Of a stretch of DNA of 64,000 nt, positions 43,001-52,476 are shown piece by piece (the first letter of the stretch is position 1; each line of letters opens with the position of its first letter). This DNA is from Anisakis pegreffii (lineage: Eukaryota > Nematoda > Chromadorea > Rhabditida > Anisakidae): the NCBI GenBank assembly GCA_035041965.1, contig JAPYMA010001168.1, positions 18,003-82,002 of the forward strand, written 5' to 3'. The position numbers were made by a program, and so were the translations under genes. Below the pieces are notes generated by a model. That model worked only from the letters and a program-made list of their open reading frames with translations. It did not search any database and was not told where the DNA came from.

Positions 43001-43742
43001 CAACAATACAACAATTGAATGATATTGCACAACAATGTTCGAGAGTCAAATGATCAATTATAGAGTGTATTTGATAGAATGAGAATTTGACTTTGATTGT
43101 TGAGTGAAATGAATGAGAAATTAGCAGAAGAGAACACTTTTGGTGATAAAAGTCATGAGAGCGATTACAACAGCAAGAAAAGAATGAGAATCCTGTTAAA
43201 ACGAAAGAAAACCCTGTCAGACCCTGATGAAACATAGCAACTGTACGAAATATTAATTTCCCGACCCCTCCATTACCCCTTGATATCTCCAAATTACCCA
43301 AAATCGGTAATTTCACCCCTTATGAGAACCACTGCTTCAGACAGTTAGTGTTATCGAAGACAACGACGAGATTCGAGTTGCAGATGATAGGTTGCGCAAA
43401 CAAAATTCAAACGAAGACAATAGCATTGCGTAGCGCGCAGATGAGGCGAATGATATCAAGCGATATCGGCGGATATCACATATGCGAAAATGCAAAATAT
43501 CAATAAATATAGCGAACGATGAAAACATCCATTACACGAGCGATAACAATAATATTAACAACGAATGAATAATTACCAGCAAATATGAACCGTTTCACTG
43601 ACCTTTGACGATATTGCCGTGGCGATAGACGAGACGTCGGGTATTTTCTTTGCTTCACACTTCACACTTCGCAGTGTGGATCTCGTGCGCCTCAGTTGCG
43701 GTGCCCTTGAAGCGACGTGAACACTGCTCGAACGATACTTCA
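739..43742 (-). CDS. MAPKBP1/WDR62: MAPKBP1/WDR62-family WD40 scaffold protein, 34 exons, 3' partial
   Basis: This is a JNK-scaffold type WD40 protein. In animals MAPKBP1 and WDR62 bind JNK-pathway kinases and act at the spindle pole and centrosome; that role is taken from the family, not from this sequence. I joined 34 exons on the minus strand. All splice phases agree and the sum is about 1,852 codons, against about 1,510 residues in the human proteins. Order: a basic N-terminal segment (43603-43742), a double WD40 propeller block (17824-23783), and a long low-complexity tail (739-16775). The tail does not reach a stop: the last exon seen ends in a good donor (C|GTGAGAT at 739), so the gene runs off the left edge. 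The first exon seen starts with a split codon (xTG), so the true start may lie upstream or may be a split ATG. Family assignment is firm; MAPKBP1 versus WDR62 cannot be separated, because many invertebrates have one gene for both. Confidence 0.9.
5423..5600 (+). CDS. Possible nested plus-strand exon, unknown product
   Basis: Within an intron of the WD40 gene, a plus-strand frame follows a good acceptor (TATCAATTTCAG, ending 5422) and runs 58 codons to TAA. The peptide looks protein-like ([20 protein letters not shown], then [15 protein letters not shown], ending CGCKK), with an acidic helical centre. The frame also stays open upstream to an ATG at 5307. I recognise no family. It may be a small nested gene, a pseudogene or chance. 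Confidence 0.25.
9416..10172 (+). mobile_element. hAT-like non-autonomous transposon (MITE), copy 1
   Basis: The left end CAGTGGTTCTCA and right end TGAGAAGCATTG (a slightly decayed inverse) bound a 757-bp element. It is flanked by a perfect 8-bp target duplication, ATGTAGAG, at 9408-9415 and 10173-10180. Ends of the CAGTGGTTCTCA type with 8-bp duplications are the hallmark of hAT elements. It contains no transposase. It sits in an intron of the WD40 gene between exons 10245-10406 and 8774-9207. Its core (about 9610-9985) is nearly identical to the other copies. Confidence 0.9.
11563..15074. other. 3.5-kb intron of the WD40 gene, nothing recognised
   Basis: Lies between exons 15075-15107 and 11279-11562. 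Overlapping plus-strand frames at about 13156-13523 are open but show no splice signals or recognisable motifs. No repeat ends were seen. Confidence 0.6.
15817..16573. repeat. Intronic direct duplication (about 140 bp, two copies)
   Basis: Segments 15817-15957 and 16430-16573 are clearly related by eye (roughly three quarters identical), same orientation, about 470 bp apart, both within the intron between WD40-gene exons 16682-16775 and 15560-15690. Both start AAAATACTC and share CAGTACTTACAAAA-type sequence, TGATATATAA/TAATATATAA, and AATTCTTCATAAGAA followed by TATTAACATATAA. On the minus strand each carries a strong splice-donor-like TTTTGTAAGTACT. Confidence 0.7.
16084..16099. repeat. (AC)8 dinucleotide run
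   Basis: A short CA repeat within an intron of the WD40 gene, between the two copies of the 140-bp duplication. Confidence 0.85.
17824..23783 (-). CDS. MAPKBP1/WDR62: WD40 repeat block of the MAPKBP1/WDR62 homologue (17 exons)
   Basis: Exons in coding order: 23692-23783, 23300-23420, 23030-23140, 22054-22170, 21820-21933, 21568-about 21720, 20911-21131, 20536-20698, 20151-20261, 19973-20075, 19649-19748, 19411-19508, 19102-19256, 18752-18829, 18473-18658, 18059-18207, 17824-17976. Family hallmarks are visible in order: [170 protein letters not shown] and [10 protein letters not shown]. These track the two-propeller MAPKBP1 architecture closely. The weakest boundary is the 5' end of the 21568 exon: the frame stays open through the supposed intron 21721-21819, so retention or another acceptor is possible. 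The WD40 block likely forms the protein-binding half of the scaffold. Confidence 0.92.
25049..25327 (+). pseudogene. Broken zinc-knuckle (Gag-like) fragment
   Basis: A 61-codon plus-strand frame (25049-25234) is basic and ends in [11 protein letters not shown] before a stop. The rest of the pattern continues in another frame, GDNFC followed by a very basic stretch ([10 protein letters not shown]), to a stop at 25325-25327. Across the frame change near 25230 the cysteines and histidine are spaced as in a CX2CX4HX4C knuckle, typical of Gag-like proteins of LTR retrotransposons and of some cellular proteins. No reverse transcriptase, integrase or LTR was seen nearby. I treat it as a relic; chance is possible with so short a motif. 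It lies inside the big WD40-gene intron, on the opposite strand. Confidence 0.35.
26977..27010. repeat. (GAATG)n / (AAATG)n pentanucleotide tract
   Basis: Repeats of GGAAT and GAAAT type in the large intron, about 34 bp. Confidence 0.8.
27918..28751 (+). mobile_element. hAT-like MITE, copy 2
   Basis: An 834-bp copy with ends CAGTGGTTCTCA and TGAGAACCACTG. The flanking octamers GTTTTGCG (27910-27917) and GCTTTGTG (28752-28759) match at 6 of 8 positions, consistent with an aged target duplication. It carries an internal stretch near 28615 (GGACAGTGATTATCATTGG) that resembles an element end, so its right part may be composite. It lies inside the 19.8-kb intron of the WD40 gene. Confidence 0.87.
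31251..31278 (+). repeat. Tandem 9-mer CAGGTAAGA/G
   Basis: Three head-to-tail copies of CAGGTAAGR, with related AAGGTAAGC about 25 bp earlier. The unit equals the splice-donor consensus, but on the strand opposite to the host gene. Confidence 0.8.
31791..31819. repeat. (GATG)n tetranucleotide microsatellite
   Basis: GATGGATGGATGGATGGATA followed by TGGATGG; short and slightly interrupted, in the large intron. Confidence 0.85.
32089..32105. repeat. (CA)8 dinucleotide run
   Basis: A short CA repeat in the large intron. Confidence 0.85.
34033..34074. repeat. (TAT)n trinucleotide microsatellite
   Basis: About 14 uninterrupted TAT units inside the 19.8-kb intron. Translation of this run produces a spurious poly-Tyr ORF. 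Confidence 0.95.
35266..35946 (+). mobile_element. hAT-like MITE, copy 3, right end missing
   Basis: The left end CAGCGGCTCTCA has two changes from the consensus. The core matches copy 2 almost base for base. Similarity stops near 35946 at CAATTGCAAT, before the right terminal repeat, so this copy is truncated. It lies inside the 19.8-kb intron of the WD40 gene. Confidence 0.85.
42598..43334 (-). mobile_element. hAT-like MITE, copy 4, inverted orientation
   Basis: A 737-bp copy in the opposite orientation to copies 1-3, from CAGTGGTCCTCA to TGAGAACCACTG. Flanking octamers CTTTACAC (42590-42597) and CTTCAGAC (43335-43342) match at 6 of 8. It sits about 270 bp downstream of the donor of exon 43603-43742, still within the large intron. 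Confidence 0.87.
43603..43742 (-). CDS. MAPKBP1/WDR62: N-terminal exon of the MAPKBP1/WDR62 homologue
   Basis: This 140-nt exon has acceptor TTTTGCAG and donor AAAG|GTCAGTG. It encodes about 46 residues rich in R, S and K, with [11 protein letters not shown] in the middle and ending AISSK. Human family members carry a similar basic stretch (LRRSK or LRRRTR) followed by SSK just before the first conserved block LEKVLG. The next WD40 exon here starts AKLERVIG in matching phase 0, so the junction reads [11 protein letters not shown], very close to the human SSKVTLEKVLG. That match is why I join two exons separated by about 19.8 kb. The first two bases (TG) complete a codon begun in an upstream exon that I could not find between 43743 and 49266. 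If that exon ends in A, this would be the start codon itself. Confidence 0.7.
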
Positions 43743-46700
43743 CTGCAAAATTAATTCGGTTACGTTCGTTTTCTTACAAAATCAGCTGAATGAACACCGT
43801 CAATATGTTCATTGTTCCCGCTTATGCGCGCAGCAACGTTCGCTCGGTTTCCTTATAATGTGTTCCCGCCTAAACGTCTTCTGCAGTGTTTTGCTCCTGC
43901 TAATATACTTCTGCTATACTGACTACTCAGCTGTACCGTATTGACACGGGCGATAAGATTATATATGCTAATCAAACTGATACTGTAACACATTGTGAAA
44001 AACAGAGCTATACACAGAGCTGCATTAACCAGAACAATCAGATTAATATCTAATGAACACGAAACGAAGATCCTCAATAAATATCGTTCAATAGTTCAGT
44101 AAACCATTGACTTATTATACAAAACCACTCGATATCCTAATAAAAGACTGAAATCTGATCCCTAACTCAAATTTCCAATTAGAAGTTAACTTGTCCAGCA
44201 ATGTCATGAATATTTTAAAAAAGATTAGGATGGTGATATGTCCAGAGTTTTTAGTGGATTGGCACTATCACAAAAATGAGCGATCTGAACGGTGTGATAT
44301 TGAATAAAAAGCGCTCAACACTCGTGAAACACAATCATCGCTAACTCACAATTCGATGACGACATCTAGACTGAGAAACGTTCGATCTGATGTGAAGCAA
44401 GTGAAGAGATTGATGGAGTATGCCTGAAATTCCTTGCACATCAAATAACAATGAAATTTTCCAGTTTCTAACACATTCGACGCAGAGTCTCAGCAATAGA
44501 ATTATTTACATCCATTTAAGCAGTTACACAGTGCTTTTGGTTTACAAATATTAAAATTGAAATTTGAAAAAATTGGATACATTTCGAAGAAAATCACACA
44601 TAGGCCATATGTGTGAAAAGTATTGTGAAGAACGTGAGAAACGAAGCGAACGCAAAAAAAGACCTTTCAGTAAATATATAAATCATTTATTTGATGTCGA
44701 ATCAAAATATTTCACATCAAAGCTAAACGACAACATTTATAACAGGTGGACATTGCTCGAGAACAAATCAATTTCATCAAGAAATGTGATACTTTCTATG
44801 GCAAATGCAGTGATTCGCACGCTAAATTCCTTTCAGATAGTTCAGTAATTGCAGCCAGCAATATTGAATACCTCTGTGAATAAAGCCAATTCCTCTACTG
44901 AATAATGACTTTACTGAATGAGCCCGACACTTTACCAAATAACCGTAAAGGAACAATCACTATATAATGTTTCATTCAGATCCTCACTGACCAACTTACT
45001 GCATTCTGGTGTTCAACAAACTTAATTCACTCGCTTTTGTTCTGCCTCTGATCAGAATCGGCCACAGAACGGCAAAACGAGGGTTTTTAAAGATTTTAAG
45101 GAGGTCAGGATCGATGGATTCGAATCGCTTAGAATCAGAAAGAGGGATCAGAATCGATCACGAGAGTTTTTAAGGAGATTTGCTCGTGATGTGATGATAT
45201 AAAGCTAGCAGTATATCTGATAAACTTAGGTGTTAAATCTGATAAAGATACGGGATAAAGTAGAGGAATGGCAAGTGAATACTCTTTACAAGCAATAAAC
45301 AACAAGTAATACTATTACAAAATTGCTGGTGCGCGATTTTGCGGAGCAGACAGACATTAACCTGAGAGCAGTTTAATTAGTATGCGCATTAATGTGTACA
45401 CGAATGAATATGTATTCAGGCCTGGATAAGTAAGATGAACAGCTGATAAGAGATATTTCATCCAAAAATCAAATAAACACAAGAGAGTGTTTATGGGTGG
45501 ATACTCACAGATGAAGAGATACGGTTGGAGGGGGAGGGGAGAGTGTTAGAAGGGGATATCAGAGGATCGAAGCATTATTTGCATATCAGACAAATGAATG
45601 CTGGCGATAGCAATGATTGAGTTGAAATCAATGACATTGGCAGAAAGTGCACTGAAAGCCCACTGCTTATCCATTTGCAGCAACAGTTTATATTAAAAAT
45701 GACCAGTTGCTTAGGCCCTTTTTTTTCGGGTCAACTAAGAACGAATTCCGCAGAAAAGCGAAGAAGAGATTTTTGAGAAGGATTCGACTGGATTCGCTTA
45801 TTTAGAGGACTTCTCTAGTACTGATTTCTGATGATCAAGTGAGAATTCTTCCTTGTTCCATTCTTAAAAATCACATAATACCAAGAACCAACGCAAAGGC
45901 AGTCTTGAAAAATCACCTCTGCATAAAAAATTCCTAACATTTCATATGTATAACTAATGCAGTTCGGCTAATTCATTAGTGGGGAGTCGCGATCAAACAT
46001 AGAGGCAGCAGCCAGAAACAGAAACAAAGGAACATTGACGGATTCATTGTTTTTGTGATGATAGTGCGCATTCGCTTTGAAATGGACTGGCAAGCTTTTC
46101 ATATTTCATCATGCATGTTCAGTGGTGCATGTTCCATTTATTCTTGTGATCTCTATTCAGCAGCCAAAGCAGCATTTTGATATAGAAGAAATCCGCAGCA
46201 TACACTTACTCTAATTAGACACATTATAGCAGCAAAACTGAATTAAGCAACTGGTAAACCATACAATGTGCTTGCTTGGTTCCTTAATCATCAGCAGACC
46301 AGAATGCCGGATATTTGTCGCACATTACAATTGTTACATTACTATTCATTTTCATTGCAAGCAGTGTTTTCAGTGGATGGAAAGTCAGGTCAGCTAATTT
46401 TAGCACAGAAAACTAGTCGCTTGACGGAAACTTTTAATGACTTTAGTGATAAGTTCGCTGATTATCATTGTAGGCAAGAAGCCGAGAGGTGGGAAGGTTG
46501 TTCATGCATGCAGCAAAAAATTTCATCGTTATTGCCTTAGAGTAGTGTTTACAAGTATAATATGTTTATGGGTCCACTTTCGACGAGTTTCTCTTGTTCA
46601 CATGAAAAGTTTACAACACAACACATCAAATAGACAATTGCTTGTGTGTTTTCTTGTTACAGAATCAAAATAGCATGACAGAGTGATGGCACACATTTCA

Positions 46701-46939
46701 TTTCAAAAAGTATTTGGCACTTTTGAGGAATATTTTGGATATTTCTGATAGAACGAACTCACAAGGGAGGAGATGAATGCGAGTGCAACATACAGCATCA
46801 CGGAAAGAAGCAAGATATGGGCGTTTTGTTACTAAACGATGATATTGAAGCGAGCAAACGAACAGAAGAAACAACAGATCATCCACGAAATAGATGGGAG
46901 GAAGCGTGCAACACGAAATCACATCAGAGGTCTACCCAA

Positions 46940-47110
46940 AACATATGAATATACCCATATCCAATAGTACAGAGAAGAAATATCAAAGGTATATCGAAAT
47001 GTATTAAAGGGTTATATCCAAGGCAGTAGAATCAATAAAATCGAAGTATATATCCGATAGAACAGAAGTATATCAAAGGCAATAGAATCAAAGGTATATC
47101 CAATAGCGTT
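46940..47110. repeat. Degenerate minisatellite with AAAGGTATATC-like units
   Basis: Repeated variants such as TATCAAAGGTATATCGAA, GTATATATCCGATAGAACAG and ATCAAAGGTATATCCAATAG recur about every 30-40 bp with much drift. No fixed period can be given by eye. It lies between the AKTIP-like gene and the WD40 gene. Confidence 0.5.
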
Positions 47111-48703
47111 ATTGAAATTATCATATCAAGGGGTGATTAAGTTGCAATAAGGAAAAGCTTTGGTATCGCTCATAAGTATTGACAGTATTGACGATATATT
47201 CACTGACAGTATGAACACTGGCAACAATGCATGCATTTTTTGCACAAAATAAACGATTCCATAGAATGACAAGTCAATGTTGATGCGGAACTCATTTGCA
47301 AAGGGACTGGTGCTAGGAACGTGTAATTGCAAACGAGTGCCTTATGTTCTCGAATACGCTCACTTATGCTAATGTCCCTTAGGCACCCTAAAATGTGCCA
47401 CATTATATCACAATATCCTTCTGTTATTTTGCATTTCTGTCGATAGGGCGAGAAGACGAAGCAAGCAAAATGCTCGAATCTAATTGATCTGTTGCTCAAT
47501 TGATAGCGGCGATCAATTCTGTGTCGTCTCTCAGCAACATAGACATATGAACGAATGGAAATGTTTCAAAAACGGTTATTCGTTCGAGGAAGAGGCCTGG
47601 AATAAGGAGGTCAATCAAAGATAACATCATCAAGCGAGCATGCTGAACCAACGAAGAAGGGTACCGAATATGAACTGTTTGAGGAATGCAAAAAGCAATT
47701 GCAATAAAATTGATTTGATGACAAAATTCTTGCCAAAAGCATTGTGTCAGAGGAAACTTTCTGCAGGAGGATGGATCATTCAATTAATCTGATGCTGGCG
47801 GAAAGTATTCGTTCGTTGGAATAAACTTAACAAAGCAATGAACCATAGACATAATGTGCCATCATCACGAAGACGAATAGGCGCAATGGTATAACTTGAA
47901 ATTACTGCTAGGAGAATACGCGAATGAATACCCATGAGAGTAGTAACGTTTTCACCACAAAAAACTTCGAGTAAAGATTCATGTGATGAATGTCAAGCCA
48001 AAAGTAAGCAAAGTGAAGGTTTATTTCATATCTTCATTTGTTGCTCGATTTATCTCATTTCAGTTGCTTTATGAATGCTTTTTTTCTCGAAACAGATCGA
48101 TATCAAACACTCAAAACTGGACAAAAACCGTCATTGGCCTATTATTTATAAGCGTGCTATACTCCTTTGCATGTAATCATTAAATTCACTTATCTCACAC
48201 TACTGAATGACTTCATTCGTGCATGTTCTTAAATTCGAGTAATGTTCAAGTTAAACTGGATATTAGCTGAAATTGGGTTGCGCCTTATTGTTTAGTTGAA
48301 TTGCAACCGGTGACCGTGTGCATAAGAAACAACTGAAAGAAGCATGCAGATTGAGAGCTGTGCACGAATACCTTAAGACACTTCGAATGAATGATTCTTC
48401 AAAGATGCGATAAATGATCCATCCCATCAATGAGAGTGTGAGCATAAACAAAGCCGGATCGTGATTGGAATACATCATTATGAAATAAATGAAAACATGA
48501 ACAATTGGATAAACTTGTAAGAAATCGCCTGCTAACTAAGAAACACCATACAACAATGACTCCACTCCAAAATTCAACCGCTCGTTGGAATGAAGACCGA
48601 GTTTTTCATAGGAGGTGACCGGATGGTGGAAATCAAGATCAATCGGATTTCAGAGCATCAAATGCTCTGAGATTTGATTGCTTTCTGAACGATCATATTA
48701 CTG

Positions 48704-48905
48704 ATATTGGTACACCGTTCAGTCTCTGCCAAGAGACTGAACGGTCTTCGCGGCAGCTCAGAGGTAGCGCCCCAACCGGTAATTGGTACGATGCAGGTTC
48801 GATTCCCGCTGGCTGAGGAAAGTTTTGCTCGAAACCGAGTTGTGTACCAATATCATTAATGTTGTGAGCCTGGGCCAGGCTATGATCCGGCTTGTATCTA
48901 TTATC
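48704..48905 (+). mobile_element. tRNA-derived SINE with 14-bp target duplication
   Basis: A 202-bp element between perfect 14-bp direct repeats, CGATCATATTACTG, at 48690-48703 and 48906-48919. It contains a tRNA-like polymerase III promoter: an A box (CAGCTCAGAGGTAGCG, about 48754-48769) and a canonical B box (GGTTCGATTCC, 48796-48806). A true tRNA fold fails because the acceptor arms do not pair. Upstream of the tRNA-like head is a perfect 13-bp hairpin (CCGTTCAGTCTCT, loop GCCA). The tail runs to CCGGCTTGTATCTATTATC and is shared with the element at 52477. An outer inverted repeat (TGATATTGGTACAC / GTGTACCAATATCA) spans the promoter part. Confidence 0.85.
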
Positions 48906-49266
48906 CGATCATATTACTGTTAACTATAGAGTTCATACATGTCATGTTGACACAAGTAATCGTGTATTTCTTTATTTATTCATTTATCACAATACTCCTC
49001 TTCATTTCTCACAGATCATCAACTTCTTCTTTATATCTGACAAAAATTCAACTCATTATAACATGATTAAGTACACAATCCATATGAAAAACTTGCATAA
49101 TATCAATTTTATGCATAAGCAAAAGCAAAATGATTATTATTGAAGTGATGATGCATAATTCCAGTAACAATAAAAAAACAGCAATAAAAAAGAGAACAAA
49201 AATTGCATTTTTTAACACAAAACAAGTTCATAGTGATGGATGGAACGACATTTACAAATTTTGGGA

Positions 49267-49272
49267 TTTATT
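49267..49272 (-). terminator. Candidate polyadenylation signal of the AKTIP-like gene
   Basis: An AATAAA hexamer on the minus strand lies about 100 nt after the TAA stop at 49374. Position and strand fit a canonical cleavage and polyadenylation signal for this gene. AATAAA is frequent by chance in such AT-rich DNA, so this rests on position only. Confidence 0.45.
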
Positions 49273-49373
49273 TGAAGTTTGATTATTCATTATCACATCA
49301 TGCAGTCAATTGCATTGTTTTACTTCTACAAACAATTTTTGTGATTCTTGCTCTGTTTACAGTAGCCATTCAT

Positions 49374-52300
49374 TTAGTCTGCTCTCTGCTCCGTAACAGA
49401 TTCTCTTTCATGGGAGATGAGCGAGCTTAAGACTTCCTCCAACACTTCTTTCACGTGTTCTGAAATAAAATAAAAATTGCGATGCAACACTGGAAAATTC
49501 TTGACAATGAGGCTTACAAAATTGCTTGAAAAATATGAAATTCTTACAAAAAATCAATCGTTCACCAATTCAGAGTTCAGCTAATCGCGAGTTAAACTCT
49601 AAAGTCTTTCGAATCAACCGATTCTCAGCGAATCAATTAGAAATTATGAAACTGAATAAAATGAATTCACAACGATACAGTGACTCTGACCCACTTTACC
49701 TTGTTCTCCTTCCTCTGTAGGCACTTTATGCTCATTCTCTTCACTTTCGTTGTCATCCAAAGCACTCAGATCGAGTTTTTCAATATTGTTCAGTGGGGCA
49801 CTGTTGGCACCTTCATAATCATTGCTCACTTGTCCTCCTTTGCCGTACGACTCTTCCAATGAATCCGCTGAACTTTGAGCATCTGAAAAGTTCCATTGAT
49901 CAGAGTTATCGTAATCAATATTTAAGAGCTCATCCGCTGATCACCTCATAGAATATCTACTTTATAATTATAGTACCTTGCTGTGAATCAACATCCACTT
50001 CGCTGTTTTCATGTGCCAACACTGAACTTTCCAATACTTTTTCGTCACATTCGCTGATTTTCTGAAACGACCGACAATCGAAGAATCAAAAATTTCTCCA
50101 CATTCCTAAGATCGAGTTCCCAACGTTTCATCTTCAAATAACGTTCAAACTTCGAACGAACGATACGTTCAGTTGAAGTAATAATCTCAGCCTCAGACTA
50201 CAATTCCTCCTTCATTTCATCCCCCGAAAGGTACTATATCTCGGAAAGCCGTCATAGCTGTCATCATAGCTAGCTGAGACAGTCTGCAAAAGCGATTCTT
50301 TGCCATCATCATCACAATAGAACATGTCAACCATCAAAACACACTTTCAGCTCTAATTCGACCGGTTTCGGTGGCTCCACCATGAAGGTGACATCTGACG
50401 AGGAAATCCATGAGTATCCTGCCTTCCCTCTCGACTCGAACACCGAACTACCCGTTAGCTCACCTCCCAACGAACCCAACATCGACATTGTGCTTATTTG
50501 ACTGTCTGTCAACGCACCAATCAGTCTTTGTCGTAACGGTTCATGCAGTGATGCATCCCACCGTGACAATCTTAATTTAGTTACACTCTCAATTTGATCT
50601 GTTCACTGCTTTTCGATATAATAAACAAGAGATTTTTCTTCAACAAGATGCAATCACATTTTCCCATAAATTCAAGTGGCACAGTTAATCGGTATGAAAC
50701 ATTTGTGATTTGCACGAAAAGTTCATAGCAGATAAACCTTCAAAACAGAATTTCACCTGATCACATGCTCATCGTTACCTTGTTCATCATAGATCGCTGT
50801 ACGTGTCCTTCTGAAAAAGGAAGAAGAAAGAATTCAAAAACATATCACGAACGCAACACTTAGAATGCGCAAAACAAAACTTTTTTTTCTTATGGGTGAA
50901 TCGCTCGCTACTGCTTAAATGGATGACACAGTAAAAGAATGTGATAAATATGAATTCATGCACAAAACCCCTCACTTGATTATTTCACCCGCTTTCAAAC
51001 GAAATGCTTCACGATCGTCACGAAGCATCTTCGCAGCCTCCTTATTCACACACGACGCGATATCCGCATCAAAACTGAAGAATGTCCTCTGAAAATCCAA
51101 AAAGTTCATGCTGTCAGCATTGACACACGCGGAAATGTCAGCATTCGAGACGACGACAAACCTGCACTATCAAGAGAATGTGATAAATATGATGTTTCTC
51201 AGGTTTCCAGCCATCCCAGAAGTACCTCTTCAAATCCAGCTCACCAGTCGCCGGTTCGATGTGTGGATGAAAGACCTCCTCATCGAACAGAACAATCTGA
51301 AATGATGAAAGACAAACCGTCGAAATTGTATGAAATCGCTCAGAAACGACCAAATTTCCTCAGAGATCAATCGAACAGCAGCCAGCACGAACCGGAATTT
51401 TTTGCGACGGAAAATCGTCGGGCAGATAGAGTGTGAAACGTAGAACTGCACCCACGTAGACACCACGTCTGATAAACAATATACCGAACCAAACTGCAAA
51501 AAATAACACAAATTACTTTTACTGTAATGTTGACGACGATCGTTATGAATAATGTTCACTATCATATTTTGCTGACATCAATCATTTCATGCTCATCTTC
51601 ATTTGATACGAATCAAATTTCTAGTAATCAAAGCGACAAGTAATCGCTCTATCAATCTTTCTCTAAACACCTCTCGTCAGACATTATTGGGTATCACGAT
51701 GGAATGACCCTATCCACCTTATCATCACTTAACATGAAATTCCTGAAGACCGACTTCGAGATCATTTCTTAGGACGACGACAGAAAATGATGCTGACCAG
51801 ATAGAATGAAAGAAATGGTATTGATGAAAGAAAATAAGTGTAATCTCTTAAAAAGTTGCAATCGCTTATTAAATAATCCCATTTCTATCGTTATGATTTT
51901 ACGCCAACGAATACACTCATGAAGCGATTATCATTATATGGAAGAGTAAGCGATTAGAATCTGAACCTGATGGATCTGTGGCACTGGGAATAGTGTAGAG
52001 TCCATCAATTGGCTCACGACAAACCTGAGCACTGAAAATTTCATCAATCTATTCCAAGCGATACAATAATAACAACAATCTGACTTGATACAGTACACTT
52101 ACAATAACAAACAGGATAATAATAATAAAACAATGCTGATGAGAATATTACTGACTGTAAGATTATTATTAATGATAATGAAAAGACTATGAGATAAAAC
52201 GCAACTATTCAGTGGATATGATATGATTCCTGATCATTTGGTTCGATAATCTTAACGGTTCCCCAGAAGCCATTTCCACAGCGATTTCAAACGCTTCACT

Positions 52301-52471
52301 ATTGATCACATCGTCGGAATTGTTCGACGATGTCGAGAAACGATGTGAGAATATATTTCCAGCTCCACCACTTGAAGACATCAATCGCAGTGTTTCTGCT
52401 GTGTTGTCAACGCGATTCACTGCATTTATGGCAAATGTTTTAGTAACTGTATTCCAGCGAAACTTAATCAT
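49374..52471 (-). CDS. AKTIP: AKTIP/FTS homologue, inactive E2-fold dynein-adaptor subunit
   Basis: This is a homologue of fused toes (FTS/AKTIP), which with Hook and FHIP proteins links dynein to vesicles. Exons: 52280-52419 (5' part uncertain), 51967-52030, 51393-51493, 51162-51296, 50976-51088, 50779-50810, 50345-50598, 49977-50061, 49700-49882, 49374-49459, with stop TAA at 49374-49376. Diagnostic stretches are VWFGILFIRRGVYVGAVLRF, LYLPDDFPSQKIP, VFHPHIEPATGELDLKRYF, HHIYHILLIV, the post-UBC helix region, and RWDASLHEP followed by AGYSW, matching PWNPSVHD and AGLSW in the human protein. The E2 catalytic cysteine position falls in the GELDLKRYF segment, with no cysteine, as in FTS. The last three exons add about 118 residues rich in E, D and S that the 292-residue human protein lacks. 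The 5' end is either a spliced upstream exon joining at 52419 (acceptor AAATGCAG) or an in-frame ATG at 52471. The donor of exon 52280-52419 (GCT|GTGGAA) is weak and was chosen by phase. Confidence 0.88.
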
Positions 52472-52476
52472 CGCTG

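Larger units (their letters stand above)
23784..43602. other. 19.8-kb first recognised intron of the WD40 gene
   Basis: Spans from the donor after exon 43603-43742 to the TTTTAG acceptor before exon 23692-23783. It holds three hAT-like MITE copies (27918, 35266, 42598), microsatellites (26977, 31791, 32089, 34033), the tandem CAGGTAAGR run and the zinc-knuckle relic. Short open frames elsewhere (for example 29874-30188 plus, 30572-30775 minus, 37473-37579 plus) have no clear coding support. The rest is AT-rich with ATT-rich patches (about 24220-24370). Confidence 0.65.
43743..49266. other. Region between the WD40 gene's first seen exon and the AKTIP-like 3' end
   Basis: It should hold the upstream part and promoter of the WD40 gene if exon 43603-43742 is not the first. 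No exon could be assigned. Present are a degenerate minisatellite (46940-47110), the SINE (48704-48905) and short unsupported frames (44564-44848 plus, 46268-46540 plus). Confidence 0.5.

Noticed and set aside
42936..43316. 126-codon minus-strand ORF as a gene
   Set aside because: It lies entirely within MITE copy 4, and the frame is not kept in the other copies.
46268..46673. Plus-strand frames including GKKPRGGKVVHACSKKFHR, resembling a ribosomal-protein-like basic stretch
   Set aside because: The basic stretch is short, the frame changes with the neighbouring ORF, and no ribosomal protein family was recognised.
48747..48815. Functional tRNA gene
   Set aside because: A and B boxes are good, but the acceptor arms do not pair and the element has a SINE tail and a target duplication.
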